Part shown: positions 35,199-43,218 of the stretch, in pieces
Numbering within the stretch: position 1 is the first letter of the stretch
How the letters are laid out: the number at the start of each line of letters is the position of its first letter
NCBI RefSeq assembly: GCF_000425505.1
Contig: NZ_KE384392.1
Span: forward strand, 164,973 to 228,972
From: Flavobacterium frigidarium DSM 17623
Lineage (GTDB): Bacteria > Bacteroidota > Bacteroidia > Flavobacteriales > Flavobacteriaceae
Length of the DNA stretch: 64,000 nt
Reading direction: 5' to 3'
Notes under the pieces: generated by a model
The model's database searches: none
Seen by the model: only the letters and a program-made list of their open reading frames with translations
Told to the model about the DNA's origin: nothing
Made by a program: the position numbers and the translations under genes

Positions 35199-36623
35199 AT
35201 GAATTCCTCCTTGTTTTACAGTCTTTTAAGAAAAAAATTCCCTTTTGCACCAACATATAATCAGGACATATTTTTCCAGAAGATTGCTATATTTTTGACA
35301 GATACTCACAACGATACTATTTTTGTGCTAAAAGGATATGCAGGTACGGGAAAAACTACGGTGATTTCGACTATTGTAAATAATTTGAGCGAATTAAACA
35401 AAAAATATGTGCTGTTAGCACCTACAGGTCGTGCTGCTAAGGTGATTGCTAACTATTCTGAGAAGCCTGCTTTTACTATTCACAAAAAAATATACTTTCC
35501 TAAAAAATCTTCAGCTGGTGGTGTGTCTTTTACATTGCAACCAAACAAACATAAAAATACGATTTTTATTGTCGATGAGGCATCTATGATATCAGATACT
35601 AATTCTGACTCAAAACTTTACGAAAGTAGTTCGCTCTTAGATGACTTGATTTCGTATGTATACTCTGGAACCAATTGTAAAATGATCTTACTAGGGGATA
35701 CCGCTCAGTTGCCACCAGTGAACTTAGATATTAGTCCAGCACTTGATATTCAAACGTTAGGGATGAATTATAATAAAGAAGTCGAACATATTGAATTGAA
35801 CGAGGTAATGCGTCAAGAAGAAAACTCGGGTATTTTATATAACGCAACTGAACTGCGTGAATTACTTAAAGATTCCTTTATTACAGATTTCCAGTTTGAT
35901 GTAAAAAAGTTCAAAGACATTACTAGATTAACAGATGGCTACGATATTCAAGACGCGATAAATTCAGCTTATAGTAATTACAGCATAGAAGATACCGCTT
36001 TTATTGTGCGCTCTAATAAAAGAGCAAATCAATACAATGAGCAAATTCGAACAAAAATTCTAGATAAAGAGAGTGAGCTTTCGACAGGCGATTTTTTAAT
36101 GGTCGTAAAAAATAATTACTTCTGGCTGAAAGATTCTGATGAAGCTGGTTTTATTGCCAACGGTGATATTATAGAAATACTCGAAATTTTTAAAATTCAG
36201 GAGTTATACGGTTTTAAATTTGCCTCAGTAAAAATTAGAATGGTTGATTACCCAAATCAAAAACCTTTTGAAACAGTACTTTTATTAGACACGATAAAAA
36301 GCGAATCACCTTCACTAACTTATGAGGAATCAAATAGGTTGTATGAGGAAGTAATGAAGGATTATGAGAGTGAAACAACCAAGTACAAGAAATTCCAAAA
36401 AGTAAAAGCCAACGAATATTTTAATGGATTGCAAGTGAAATTCTCTTATGCTATCACTTGTCATAAATCTCAAGGAGGACAATGGAATACTGTTTTTATA
36501 GAACAACCTTATTTACCTAATGGTATTGATCGTGATTACATACGATGGTTGTACACAGCAATGACTCGTGCAAAAAATAAATTGTACTTAATTGGTTTTA
36601 AAAACGATAGTTTTATTGAGTAA
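35199..36623 (+). CDS. RecD-like ATP-dependent helicase
   Basis: The 474-residue protein is a superfamily 1B helicase. Walker A is LKGYAGTGKTTVIST (about 46-60), LLAPTGRAAKVIANYS is motif Ia, IFIVDEASMIS is Walker B and LGDTAQLPPV motif III. The C-terminal UvrD_C_2 part has YAITCHKSQGGQWNTVFI and WLYTAMTRAKNKLYL. It is much shorter than RecD2 (about 720 or more), so it lacks the N-terminal extension; RecB and RecC are not nearby. It should move 5' to 3' on DNA. Confidence 0.9.
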   Translation: MNSSLFYSLLRKKFPFAPTYNQDIFFQKIAIFLTDTHNDTIFVLKGYAGTGKTTVISTIVNNLSELNKKYVLLAPTGRAAKVIANYSEKPAFTIHKKIYFPKKSSAGGVSFTLQPNKHKNTIFIVDEASMISDTNSDSKLYESSSLLDDLISYVYSGTNCKMILLGDTAQLPPVNLDISPALDIQTLGMNYNKEVEHIELNEVMRQEENSGILYNATELRELLKDSFITDFQFDVKKFKDITRLTDGYDIQDAINSAYSNYSIEDTAFIVRSNKRANQYNEQIRTKILDKESELSTGDFLMVVKNNYFWLKDSDEAGFIANGDIIEILEIFKIQELYGFKFASVKIRMVDYPNQKPFETVLLLDTIKSESPSLTYEESNRLYEEVMKDYESETTKYKKFQKVKANEYFNGLQVKFSYAITCHKSQGGQWNTVFIEQPYLPNGIDRDYIRWLYTAMTRAKNKLYLIGFKNDSFIE

Positions 36624-36745
36624 ATGTGATACTTCAACTGCTAAGAAACTTCGTGTATTTAAAATAGAGATAGTTTTCATATAGATTGTATTTGTCTGAC
36701 TAGAAATAAAGACACCAGCTTTTAATAAAAAATTCAAAATAATAG

Positions 36746-36753
36746 TACTTTTG
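36746..36753 (+). promoter_or_regulatory. -7 element of kdsB
   Basis: TACTTTTG fits TAnnTTTG and lies 21 nt before the kdsB ATG at 36775. No TTG is at the -33 place. Confidence 0.5.
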
Positions 36754-36774
36754 CCCAGCATTTTAAACGACCTC

Positions 36775-37500
36775 ATGAAAATAATAGCAGTTATACCAGC
36801 ACGTTACGCCTCGACTCGATTTCCAGCAAAACTAATGCAAGATCTAGGTGGAAAAACAGTAATATTGAGAACTTATCAAGCCGCAATTTCAACGAACTTG
36901 TTTGATGATGTGTTTGTTGTAACAGATTCTGATTTAATTTATAATGAGATTGTATCGAATGGTGGGAAAGCAATTATGAGTGTGAAAGAGCACGAATCTG
37001 GAAGCGACCGAATTGCAGAAGCTGTCGCTAATCTAGATGTAGATATTGTTGTAAATGTTCAGGGCGACGAACCATTCATCGACGCTGAGCCTTTGAAAAA
37101 AGTCATCGAAGTGTTCAAAAATGATTTGGATAAAAAAGTAGATTTGACCTCACTAATGCGCCATATTACAAATGAGGATGATATTAATAATCCTAACAAT
37201 GTCAAAGTAGTGACCGATCAAAACAATTTTGCGTTGTATTTTTCGCGTTCTGTCATTCCGTTTCCTAGAGAAAAAAATGTAGGTGTACGCTACATGCAAC
37301 ACATAGGAATTTATGCTTTTCGAAAACAAGCTTTATTAGACTTTTATAGTTTACCAATGATGGCGCTTGAAGCATCGGAAAAATTAGAGCAATTGCGTTA
37401 TTTAGAGTTTGGAAAACGCATCAAAATGGTCGAAACTTCCCATGTAGGAATCGGCATTGATACTTTTGAGGATTTAGAAAAAGCAAGAAAGATGCTTTAA
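36775..37500 (+). CDS. kdsB: 3-deoxy-manno-octulosonate cytidylyltransferase
   Basis: From the ATG at 36775 the protein has 241 residues, normal for KdsB. It begins [19 protein letters not shown], the CMP-Kdo synthetase signature, and has [38 protein letters not shown] and the end [19 protein letters not shown]. It activates Kdo with CTP for lipid A inner-core assembly, showing a Gram-negative envelope. An upstream TTG would add eight unrelated residues and overlap the promoter. It abuts the convergent ion-channel gene with no gap. Confidence 0.95.
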   Translation: MKIIAVIPARYASTRFPAKLMQDLGGKTVILRTYQAAISTNLFDDVFVVTDSDLIYNEIVSNGGKAIMSVKEHESGSDRIAEAVANLDVDIVVNVQGDEPFIDAEPLKKVIEVFKNDLDKKVDLTSLMRHITNEDDINNPNNVKVVTDQNNFALYFSRSVIPFPREKNVGVRYMQHIGIYAFRKQALLDFYSLPMMALEASEKLEQLRYLEFGKRIKMVETSHVGIGIDTFEDLEKARKML

Positions 37501-38217
37501 TTATTGCTTAGGATTATCTTTTTCATTGAAATAACCTTTAGGTTCGATTTTAGTGGAAAAAAAGTTAAGAAAGAGCACCACATACATTAGTACCAAAACG
37601 GATTGTATACTAATTAGAAATTTACCAATTGGTTTTACAGGATAATATTCTCCAAATCCTATCGTTGAAGACGTTACTGTACTAAAATAGATAGGATCAA
37701 ACCAATGTGTAAAAGGTTTGTTTAAATAATCATCACAGGAATACAGTACTGCGAAGGCAAAAACCATTTCGAGATAATTGAAAAATAACAATAAAATAGA
37801 TCTTTTGTAAGATCGTGGAGTAGAGAAGAGGTCAGAAGCAAAGATTAGCGTGGGAATGTAGAACACTGTTTCCAAGACAAGATACACCATTAATACAATT
37901 ATAAAAGTGTGCTCTTGCCAACCATTTGCCAGGATTAACAATGGAAAAATAGCTTTCATAATGACAAAAATATCTACAGCAAGATCTTTGTATTGAACTC
38001 CCTTTCGAGAAGCAAAATATTTAATATACAAACCTGGTAAAAAAAGTTGCGAGGTAGCCAGAAACAAACGCAATATTTTTTCTATTCCGTTGTCGTCTTG
38101 TCTCTCATTATTCCAAATTGCTTTTATATTCTCAATCCGACTTTTTATGGGGTTGTAATCAGGAACATTGGTACGTCCGTTTTTCCCTAAGAGCAATTTA
38201 TGTAATACTTCTTTCAT
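37501..38217 (-). CDS. Ion channel protein of the two-helix potassium channel type
   Basis: The 238-residue protein has an N-terminal cytoplasmic stretch (about 1-50), several hydrophobic helices, and a C-terminal pore region: TVTSSTIGFGEYYP is the pore helix and filter, with TIGFG in place of the usual TVGYG, followed by the last helix FLISIQSVLVLMYVVLFLNFF. TIGFG is a known variant of potassium filters. It should form an inner-membrane tetramer. It lies 9 nt downstream of the spermidine-synthase-like gene. Confidence 0.85.
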   Translation of the reverse strand: MKEVLHKLLLGKNGRTNVPDYNPIKSRIENIKAIWNNERQDDNGIEKILRLFLATSQLFLPGLYIKYFASRKGVQYKDLAVDIFVIMKAIFPLLILANGWQEHTFIIVLMVYLVLETVFYIPTLIFASDLFSTPRSYKRSILLLFFNYLEMVFAFAVLYSCDDYLNKPFTHWFDPIYFSTVTSSTIGFGEYYPVKPIGKFLISIQSVLVLMYVVLFLNFFSTKIEPKGYFNEKDNPKQ

Positions 38218-38226
38218 AATGCTTAA

Positions 38227-38892
38227 TTAATTTTGTTTTTCGATCACAATTAATTCATTGTGTTCTTCTATTCTAGGGATTGTTCTGATTTTGAAATTAT
38301 CCAAATTAAATTCTTTAATGTATTTCTTATTTCGAGAATTATCCTGATCATTTAAAAGCATTGTGTTGAATAAAACAGCACCACAATCGTTTATCAAAGT
38401 GCAAATTCTATTGACGAAGTAAGATTCAAATAAAAAATTAGGCATTTTAGTATCCTGAAAAATGTCAATGATAATTAAGTCATACGTACTTTTTGTTTTC
38501 AAAATAAATTCAAAAGCGTCATCGATTATGATGTCTAGCTGTGAGACTTCGTTTAATTTAAAATATTTGTTGGCTACATCAATAATCGAAGGATCTACTT
38601 CGACGCCCGTTATTTTACCGTCAAAATTGATTTCGTCTACTAATGTCTTGACCACGCTTCCGCCTGCAACACCTAGAACTAGTACTTCATTCATATTTTT
38701 TATCTTTTCAAATCCTATTTCCCTTAAACCTAATCTTAATATGTTTTGTAAATTACCATAAGAATAATTGGTGTTTTCAGAATCTAAAATCAACTTGCCT
38801 TTCACCCAAGTTACTTCAAGTGATTTACTTAAAGTAGACTTAGATAAGAAAATAGTGACTGGAATGAGATAACTAATCATTTTTTTAAACAT
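38227..38892 (-). CDS. Spermidine-synthase-like SAM-binding protein
   Basis: The 221-residue protein has the Rossmann-type fold of the SpeE/methyltransferase family: VLVLGVAGGSVVKTLV (about 67-82), the acidic GVEVDPSIIDVANKYF, DIIIDDAFEFI and YDLIIIDIFQDTKMP. Real aminopropyltransferases have GGGDG in the first loop and a catalytic Asp in the YDxIIxDSSDP motif. Here they read GVAGG and IDIFQD, so classical spermidine synthesis is unlikely. It is paired with the ion channel gene 9 nt downstream. Confidence 0.8.
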   Translation of the reverse strand: MFKKMISYLIPVTIFLSKSTLSKSLEVTWVKGKLILDSENTNYSYGNLQNILRLGLREIGFEKIKNMNEVLVLGVAGGSVVKTLVDEINFDGKITGVEVDPSIIDVANKYFKLNEVSQLDIIIDDAFEFILKTKSTYDLIIIDIFQDTKMPNFLFESYFVNRICTLINDCGAVLFNTMLLNDQDNSRNKKYIKEFNLDNFKIRTIPRIEEHNELIVIEKQN

Positions 38893-38954
38893 CGATACTG
38901 CTTTTTACCAAAAATAAGTTTTAAATTATATATTTTGCGCAAAAAAATAGAGGA

Positions 38955-39506
38955 ATGAAGAAGATTTTGTACAAATGGATATTTTTTAACCTAATGGGCT
39001 GGAAGATTGTTGGATCCATAGACCCATCAGTAAAAAAATGTGTGATGATGGTCTTGCCTCATACTAGTGCACACGACTTCTATTTAGGAATTTTTACTCG
39101 AGGAATTACTGAGTTGCAAATGCATTGGGTAGGAAAAAAAGAACTCTTCAAATTTCCGTTTGGCGCTTACTTTAGATATATGGGGGGAGAACCTCTCGAT
39201 AGAACTGGAGGTTTAAATAAAGTAGATTCTGTTGCTGCTATTTTCGAAAGAAAAGAAATTTTTAGATTAGCTGTATTGCCTGAAGGTACGCGTAAAAAAG
39301 TAGCTAGTTTAAAAACCGGTTTTTATTACATTGCCATGAAAGCTCGTGTGCCTATCATACCAGTCACTTTCGATTTTGGAAGAAAGCAAGTTAGTTTAGG
39401 AAAACCATTAGATCCTACAGGAAATTTAGATGCAGATATGGCTATCTTATCTATGCATTTTCATGGAGTTAAAGGTAAAATAGTTAATCAAGGATACGAA
39501 TTTTAA
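38955..39506 (+). CDS. 1-acyl-glycerol-3-phosphate acyltransferase-type lysophospholipid acyltransferase
   Basis: The 183-residue protein has the acyltransferase motifs HTSAHD (the HX4D motif, about residues 36-41), FRYMGGEPLDRTGG (motif II region) and LPEGTRKK (motif III), then VPIIPVTFDFGRK. The small size and divergent block I place it with the short flavobacterial members rather than PlsC itself. It would acylate a lysolipid at the inner membrane. It is divergent from the spermidine-synthase-like gene. Confidence 0.85.
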   Translation: MKKILYKWIFFNLMGWKIVGSIDPSVKKCVMMVLPHTSAHDFYLGIFTRGITELQMHWVGKKELFKFPFGAYFRYMGGEPLDRTGGLNKVDSVAAIFERKEIFRLAVLPEGTRKKVASLKTGFYYIAMKARVPIIPVTFDFGRKQVSLGKPLDPTGNLDADMAILSMHFHGVKGKIVNQGYEF

Positions 39507-39580
39507 AAAAAGTTTGAAAACTTTAAAACCGTACTCATAAATTTTCCGTAAATGATTGTTAATTAACAAAACAAAAAATT

Positions 39581-40588
39581 ATGAAAAATTTATTTATTTG
39601 CTCGTCTTTACTAATGTTATTATTCACTTCATGTGATAACAATGATTCTGATAATAACAATGAATCAAAAGAATTAAGTCTTGTAACTTCCAGCAACACT
39701 TCAGGAAAGGTAAGTTACACAAATCTATTAGCTAGCTCACCATCTGTAAGCTATTTTACCATTGCATCATTAGACGCTGAAGGTGTTTCATACAATAGCG
39801 ATACTGATGCTATCACTGTTGTATCTAGAACAAACAATAAACTAGAAACTTACGCAGGTATCAAAACCGCAGTAACTTCAGGAATAGCTAACCTGACGTT
39901 GTCAATTTCAGGCGCTGCAACAGATTTTACAAATCCAAGAGAAACGGCAGTTTCAGGAGATATGGTTGTTGTAGCACAAGACCAAGCGGACATTAATGGA
40001 AACACAAATAAATTGTTTTTATACCAAAGAACAACGACAGGTTTTACATTGCTAAAATCCTTCACTACTAGCTTTAAATTATGGGGAATTCATATGGATG
40101 GAAATGATTTATATGCTGTTGCTGATTTGACTGGAGATATTGTTCAGTTTAAGAATTTTACAAGTAATGCGAGTGGTGCAATCACTGCAACAAAACGTGT
40201 AACTATTGAGGGACTTACAAGAACGCACGGAATTACTTATTCATCAAATGATGATGTAATGATTTTAACAGATGTCGCTAGTGCAACTTCAGCTACTGAC
40301 GGTGGATTGGTGATAATTAAAAATTTCTCTTCTGTATTTTCATCCACTGCAGCAGCGGGAACAATTGCTGTGTCAAACCAAGTTAGAATTTATGGAGCAC
40401 AGTCTTTATTAGGTAATCCCGTAGATGTTGCCTATGACGATGTAACTAACAATATTTATGTTGCTGAGAGATTAAACGCGGGAGGTCAAGTCTTAACATT
40501 TAGTTACCCTACTGCAACTGGAGATGCTGCACCTACAAATGTAAGAGCAGAAGCTGGTGTAACATCAATATTTGTTTTAAGAAAATAA
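39581..40588 (+). CDS. Putative lipoprotein with propeller-like repeats
   Basis: The 335-residue protein has a lipoprotein signal with lipobox LFTSC (Cys18), followed by an Asn/Asp-rich linker (DNNDSDNNNESKE), as in surface-exposed Bacteroidota lipoproteins. The mature part has repeated strand-turn units such as SYNSDTDAITVVSR, GNDLYAVADLTGDIVQF and DDVTNNIYVAERL, suggesting a beta-propeller. I know no named family for it. It is monocistronic, with a strong terminator at 40613. Confidence 0.75.
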   Translation: MKNLFICSSLLMLLFTSCDNNDSDNNNESKELSLVTSSNTSGKVSYTNLLASSPSVSYFTIASLDAEGVSYNSDTDAITVVSRTNNKLETYAGIKTAVTSGIANLTLSISGAATDFTNPRETAVSGDMVVVAQDQADINGNTNKLFLYQRTTTGFTLLKSFTTSFKLWGIHMDGNDLYAVADLTGDIVQFKNFTSNASGAITATKRVTIEGLTRTHGITYSSNDDVMILTDVASATSATDGGLVIIKNFSSVFSSTAAAGTIAVSNQVRIYGAQSLLGNPVDVAYDDVTNNIYVAERLNAGGQVLTFSYPTATGDAAPTNVRAEAGVTSIFVLRK

Positions 40589-40612
40589 TACACAATACCA
40601 CTACTACTAATT

Positions 40613-40651
40613 AAAGCCTCAATTCTTACCGAGAATTGAGGCTTTTTTATG
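40613..40651. terminator. Bidirectional terminator between lipoprotein and XRE genes
   Basis: AAAGCCTCAATTCT (40613-40626), loop TACCG and the perfect complement (40632-40645) followed by T residues. Confidence 0.85.
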
Positions 40652-41093
40652 GGCGATAACTTTTAAAAGTACCATCCTTATAGAAAATGACTATTTTATC
40701 AATTTCTGAATCCTTCACTAACTCTTGTGCAGTGGAATCTTGTATGTTGGAATTAGTCTCAGAGACTATGGCTTTATCTGGACTTACAATGTTAGGAGGT
40801 ACAATCTCCTGATTAGCAGAATGGACTGATGAAGAGCTTGGGCTACTTATTTTTTGATTTACTGAAACCTTTGGGAAAATACCTTTACCATTTAGAATCC
40901 AATACAAATCAACCTCAGGATACACCTCTAAAATTTTTAGTATAAAGTCTAGACTAGGCTTATTTCTCCCAGATAAAAGGTGAGACAAACTAGAGCGTTG
41001 TACACCTATGTTATCTGCAAATGATGAAGCGTTCAGACCATAATAATCTAGAATTACTTCCAATCTTTTAATGAAATCTTCTATGTTTACCAT
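40647..41093 (-). CDS. XRE-family helix-turn-helix regulator
   Basis: The 148-residue protein has a Cro/CI-type domain in residues 5-65: the HTH is SSFADNIGVQRSSLSHLLSGR (about 23-43), followed by KPSLDFILKILEVYPEVD and the WILNGKGIFP ending typical of this Bacteroidota group. The C-terminal half is Ser/Asp-rich and probably disordered. It is divergent from the M14 carboxypeptidase gene. Its promoter contains a TTGTTG/CAACAA palindrome over the -33 region, which suggests autorepression. Confidence 0.9.
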   Translation of the reverse strand: MVNIEDFIKRLEVILDYYGLNASSFADNIGVQRSSLSHLLSGRNKPSLDFILKILEVYPEVDLYWILNGKGIFPKVSVNQKISSPSSSSVHSANQEIVPPNIVSPDKAIVSETNSNIQDSTAQELVKDSEIDKIVIFYKDGTFKSYRP

Positions 41094-41404
41094 TGTAAAT
41101 TCTATTTCGATTATTGTTATTTACAAATGTAATAAAATTGTTGTCACCTAGCAACAAAAGGTTATAAACAGAGGCTATTTGAGGAATATAAACTAAACAA
41201 TCACTTTATTTAATTAATATCTATTAATTGATTATAAGCTATTTACTTAATTTAATTAACAAGGTATATTCTTCCTTATTTTCTGCGATATAAAACGCAT
41301 TATTGTGTTTCTTTACTAGTTTACAATTATAATTTATGAACCACAATTGTAAATTACAATTGTAAATTTACAATTGTTTACTTTTGTAAACCAAACAATA
41401 AAAA
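41094..41404. promoter_or_regulatory. Divergent regulatory region with seven TTTACAA/TTGTAAA half-sites
   Basis: This 311-nt spacer has no gene. TTTACAA or its complement occurs at 41094-41100, 41120-41126, 41320-41326, 41347-41353, 41360-41366, 41367-41373 and 41384-41390. Near the M14 gene three palindromes (ACAATTGT 41343-41350, TACAATTGTA 41355-41364, TACAATTGTT 41369-41378) have centres 13 and 14 bp apart, just before the -7 box TACTTTTG at 41379-41386. Such phased arrays fit a multimeric regulator such as an Lrp-type protein. Confidence 0.55.
41124..41157 (-). promoter_or_regulatory. XRE gene promoter with overlapping palindromic operator
   Basis: On the minus strand TTG, a 20-nt spacer and TACATTTG form a consensus promoter. 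The -33 TTG is part of a palindrome at 41138-41157 (TTGTTG, 8 nt, CAACAA), a likely binding site for the XRE protein itself. Confidence 0.6.
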
Positions 41405-42559
41405 ATGGATTTAGAGCAATTACATCAAACATACAAGGAGAGTAGTATTTCAGGAAGATATATTACGTTAAAGGAAATCGAGCCAATATTAGATCGTTTA
41501 AATAAGAATAATAATTTAGAGATAGTTGGTAAATCAGTTGAGAACCGTCCCATATATGGTTACAAGATTGGATTCGGAAAAACTAAAGTATTTCTTTGGT
41601 CACAAATGCACGGCAATGAAAGTACAACAACTAAAGCGCTGTTTGATTTCTTAAACTTCCTTAATGGTGATACAGCATTAGCTAAACAATTCTTAAATAA
41701 CTTTACTTTTTTAGCGATACCAATGCTAAATCCTGACGGGGCATATTTATACACAAGAGCAAATGCCAATAGTATAGACTTAAATAGAGATTCTCAAGAC
41801 CTAACACAACCGGAGAGCAAGTTATTAAGGGCTTTGTTTGAAAATTTCAAACCTGATTACTGCTACAACCTTCATGATCAACGTACGATTTTTGGTGTTG
41901 ACACAACAGGAATTCCTGCTACTTTATCTTTTTTAGCACCAGCATATAATGAAGAAAGGGAAATCAACGAGAATCGCTTAAAAGCAATAAATGTAATCGC
42001 AAGTATTAATGGAGTAATGAGGGATTATCTTCCTGGCGGCATTGGCCGTTTTGATGACTCATTCAATATCAACTGTATAGGGGATACTTTCCAATTTTTA
42101 GGAGCTGCTACAATTTTATTCGAGGCAGGTCACTTTCCTGACGATTATGCAAGAGAGCAAACACGCAAATATGTATTTATGTCATTAATTGTGAGTTTTC
42201 AAGCATTTTGCGAAAACGATATAGTTAGCAATAGATACAGTGAATATTTGAATATTCCTCAGAATAAAGTGGTTTTTTATGATTTTATATATAAAAATGT
42301 CAAAATAAATTATGATGGTATTGAAAAAATAACGAATTTTGCTGCGCAGTACAAGGAAGAGCTGATTGATAATAATTTATGTTTTAATGCATATATATCA
42401 GAAATCGGTAATTTGGATGGGTTTTTTGCTCATCACGAATATGATGCTAAGGGGGCAACATATAGTGATGATTATTCTAATTTTCCGAAATTAGATCAAA
42501 AAGCCAACTTCATGTTAGATAAAAACATAATTTTTGTTAACGGATTGATAAAAAAATAA
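41405..42559 (+). CDS. M14-family zinc carboxypeptidase
   Basis: The 384-residue protein has the M14 zinc site HGNESTTT (H and E two residues apart) in WSQMHGNESTTTKAL (about 60-74), a PMLNPDGAYLYTRANANSID segment, and the third ligand His in YNLHDQRTIF. The catalytic Glu is expected in ILFEAGHFPDD. No signal peptide is seen, so it is probably cytoplasmic, unlike secreted members. It would trim peptides or peptidoglycan stems. The C-terminal 100 residues are less conserved. It is controlled by the array described for 41094-41404 and followed by an Lrp gene. Confidence 0.85.
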   Translation: MDLEQLHQTYKESSISGRYITLKEIEPILDRLNKNNNLEIVGKSVENRPIYGYKIGFGKTKVFLWSQMHGNESTTTKALFDFLNFLNGDTALAKQFLNNFTFLAIPMLNPDGAYLYTRANANSIDLNRDSQDLTQPESKLLRALFENFKPDYCYNLHDQRTIFGVDTTGIPATLSFLAPAYNEEREINENRLKAINVIASINGVMRDYLPGGIGRFDDSFNINCIGDTFQFLGAATILFEAGHFPDDYAREQTRKYVFMSLIVSFQAFCENDIVSNRYSEYLNIPQNKVVFYDFIYKNVKINYDGIEKITNFAAQYKEELIDNNLCFNAYISEIGNLDGFFAHHEYDAKGATYSDDYSNFPKLDQKANFMLDKNIIFVNGLIKK

Positions 42560-42636
42560 AAAATCAGTGAGTTTTCATGTTTTTATGTATAATTTTACAC
42601 TTTGTTTTAGCATATAATAAAATTAATAAAAAAAAT

Positions 42637-43116
42637 ATGAGTAAGTTCCGTTTAGATGAAGTAGATCATCAAATTTTAGATATGTTGATTGACAACACCA
42701 GAGTTCCATTTACAGATATTGCTAAGAAACTATTGATTTCTGCAGGAACGGTTCATGTAAGAGTTAAAAAAATGGAAGATGCTGGGATTATCATGGGATC
42801 TTCATTAGTGCTCGATTACGATAAATTAGGATATTCATTTATTGCTTATGTGGGTGTGTTTTTAAATAACACTTCACAAACTAAATTTGTGTTGCAACGT
42901 ATTAACGAAATTCCTTTTGTAACCGTAGCATCTGTTACTACAGGTAAATTCAATATTTTTTGCAAAATTAGAGCAAAAGATACTAAGCACGCTAAAGACG
43001 TTATTTTTATGATTGATGATATCGATGGTGTATATAGAACTGAAACTATGATTTCTCTTGAGGAAAGCATTAACGATAAAAAGCGTTTAATGCACACTAT
43101 TTTCAAAAATATGTAA
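42637..43116 (+). CDS. Lrp/AsnC-family transcriptional regulator
   Basis: From the ATG at 42637 the protein has 159 residues. The N-terminal winged helix reads LDEVDHQILDMLIDNTRVPF and IAKKLLISAGTVHVRVKKM; the rest is a RAM ligand-binding domain (GYSFIAYVGVFL, VASVTTGKFNIFC). Lrp proteins sense amino acids or related small molecules as octamers. An upstream ATG at 42577 would add 20 residues without family match. It lies 77 nt after the M14 gene; the palindromic array upstream of that gene may be its target. Confidence 0.9.
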   Translation: MSKFRLDEVDHQILDMLIDNTRVPFTDIAKKLLISAGTVHVRVKKMEDAGIIMGSSLVLDYDKLGYSFIAYVGVFLNNTSQTKFVLQRINEIPFVTVASVTTGKFNIFCKIRAKDTKHAKDVIFMIDDIDGVYRTETMISLEESINDKKRLMHTIFKNM

Positions 43117-43144
43117 CACTAGCTTGATTGCTATATTTTAATAT

Positions 43145-43178
43145 ATAACCTCAAGTTAACTCTTGGGGTTATTTTTTT
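43145..43178 (+). terminator. Terminator after the Lrp gene
   Basis: ATAACCTCAAG (43145-43155) pairs with CTTGGGGTTAT (43162-43172), one G-T pair, followed by a run of T. Confidence 0.7.
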
Positions 43179-43218
43179 ATAACTATTTTCCGCTATAACC
43201 AACCAACTATAACAAATT

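Noticed and set aside
38227..38892. True spermidine synthase (speE)
   Set aside because: The GGGDG loop and catalytic Asp region are altered and no speD gene is next to it; called SpeE-like only.
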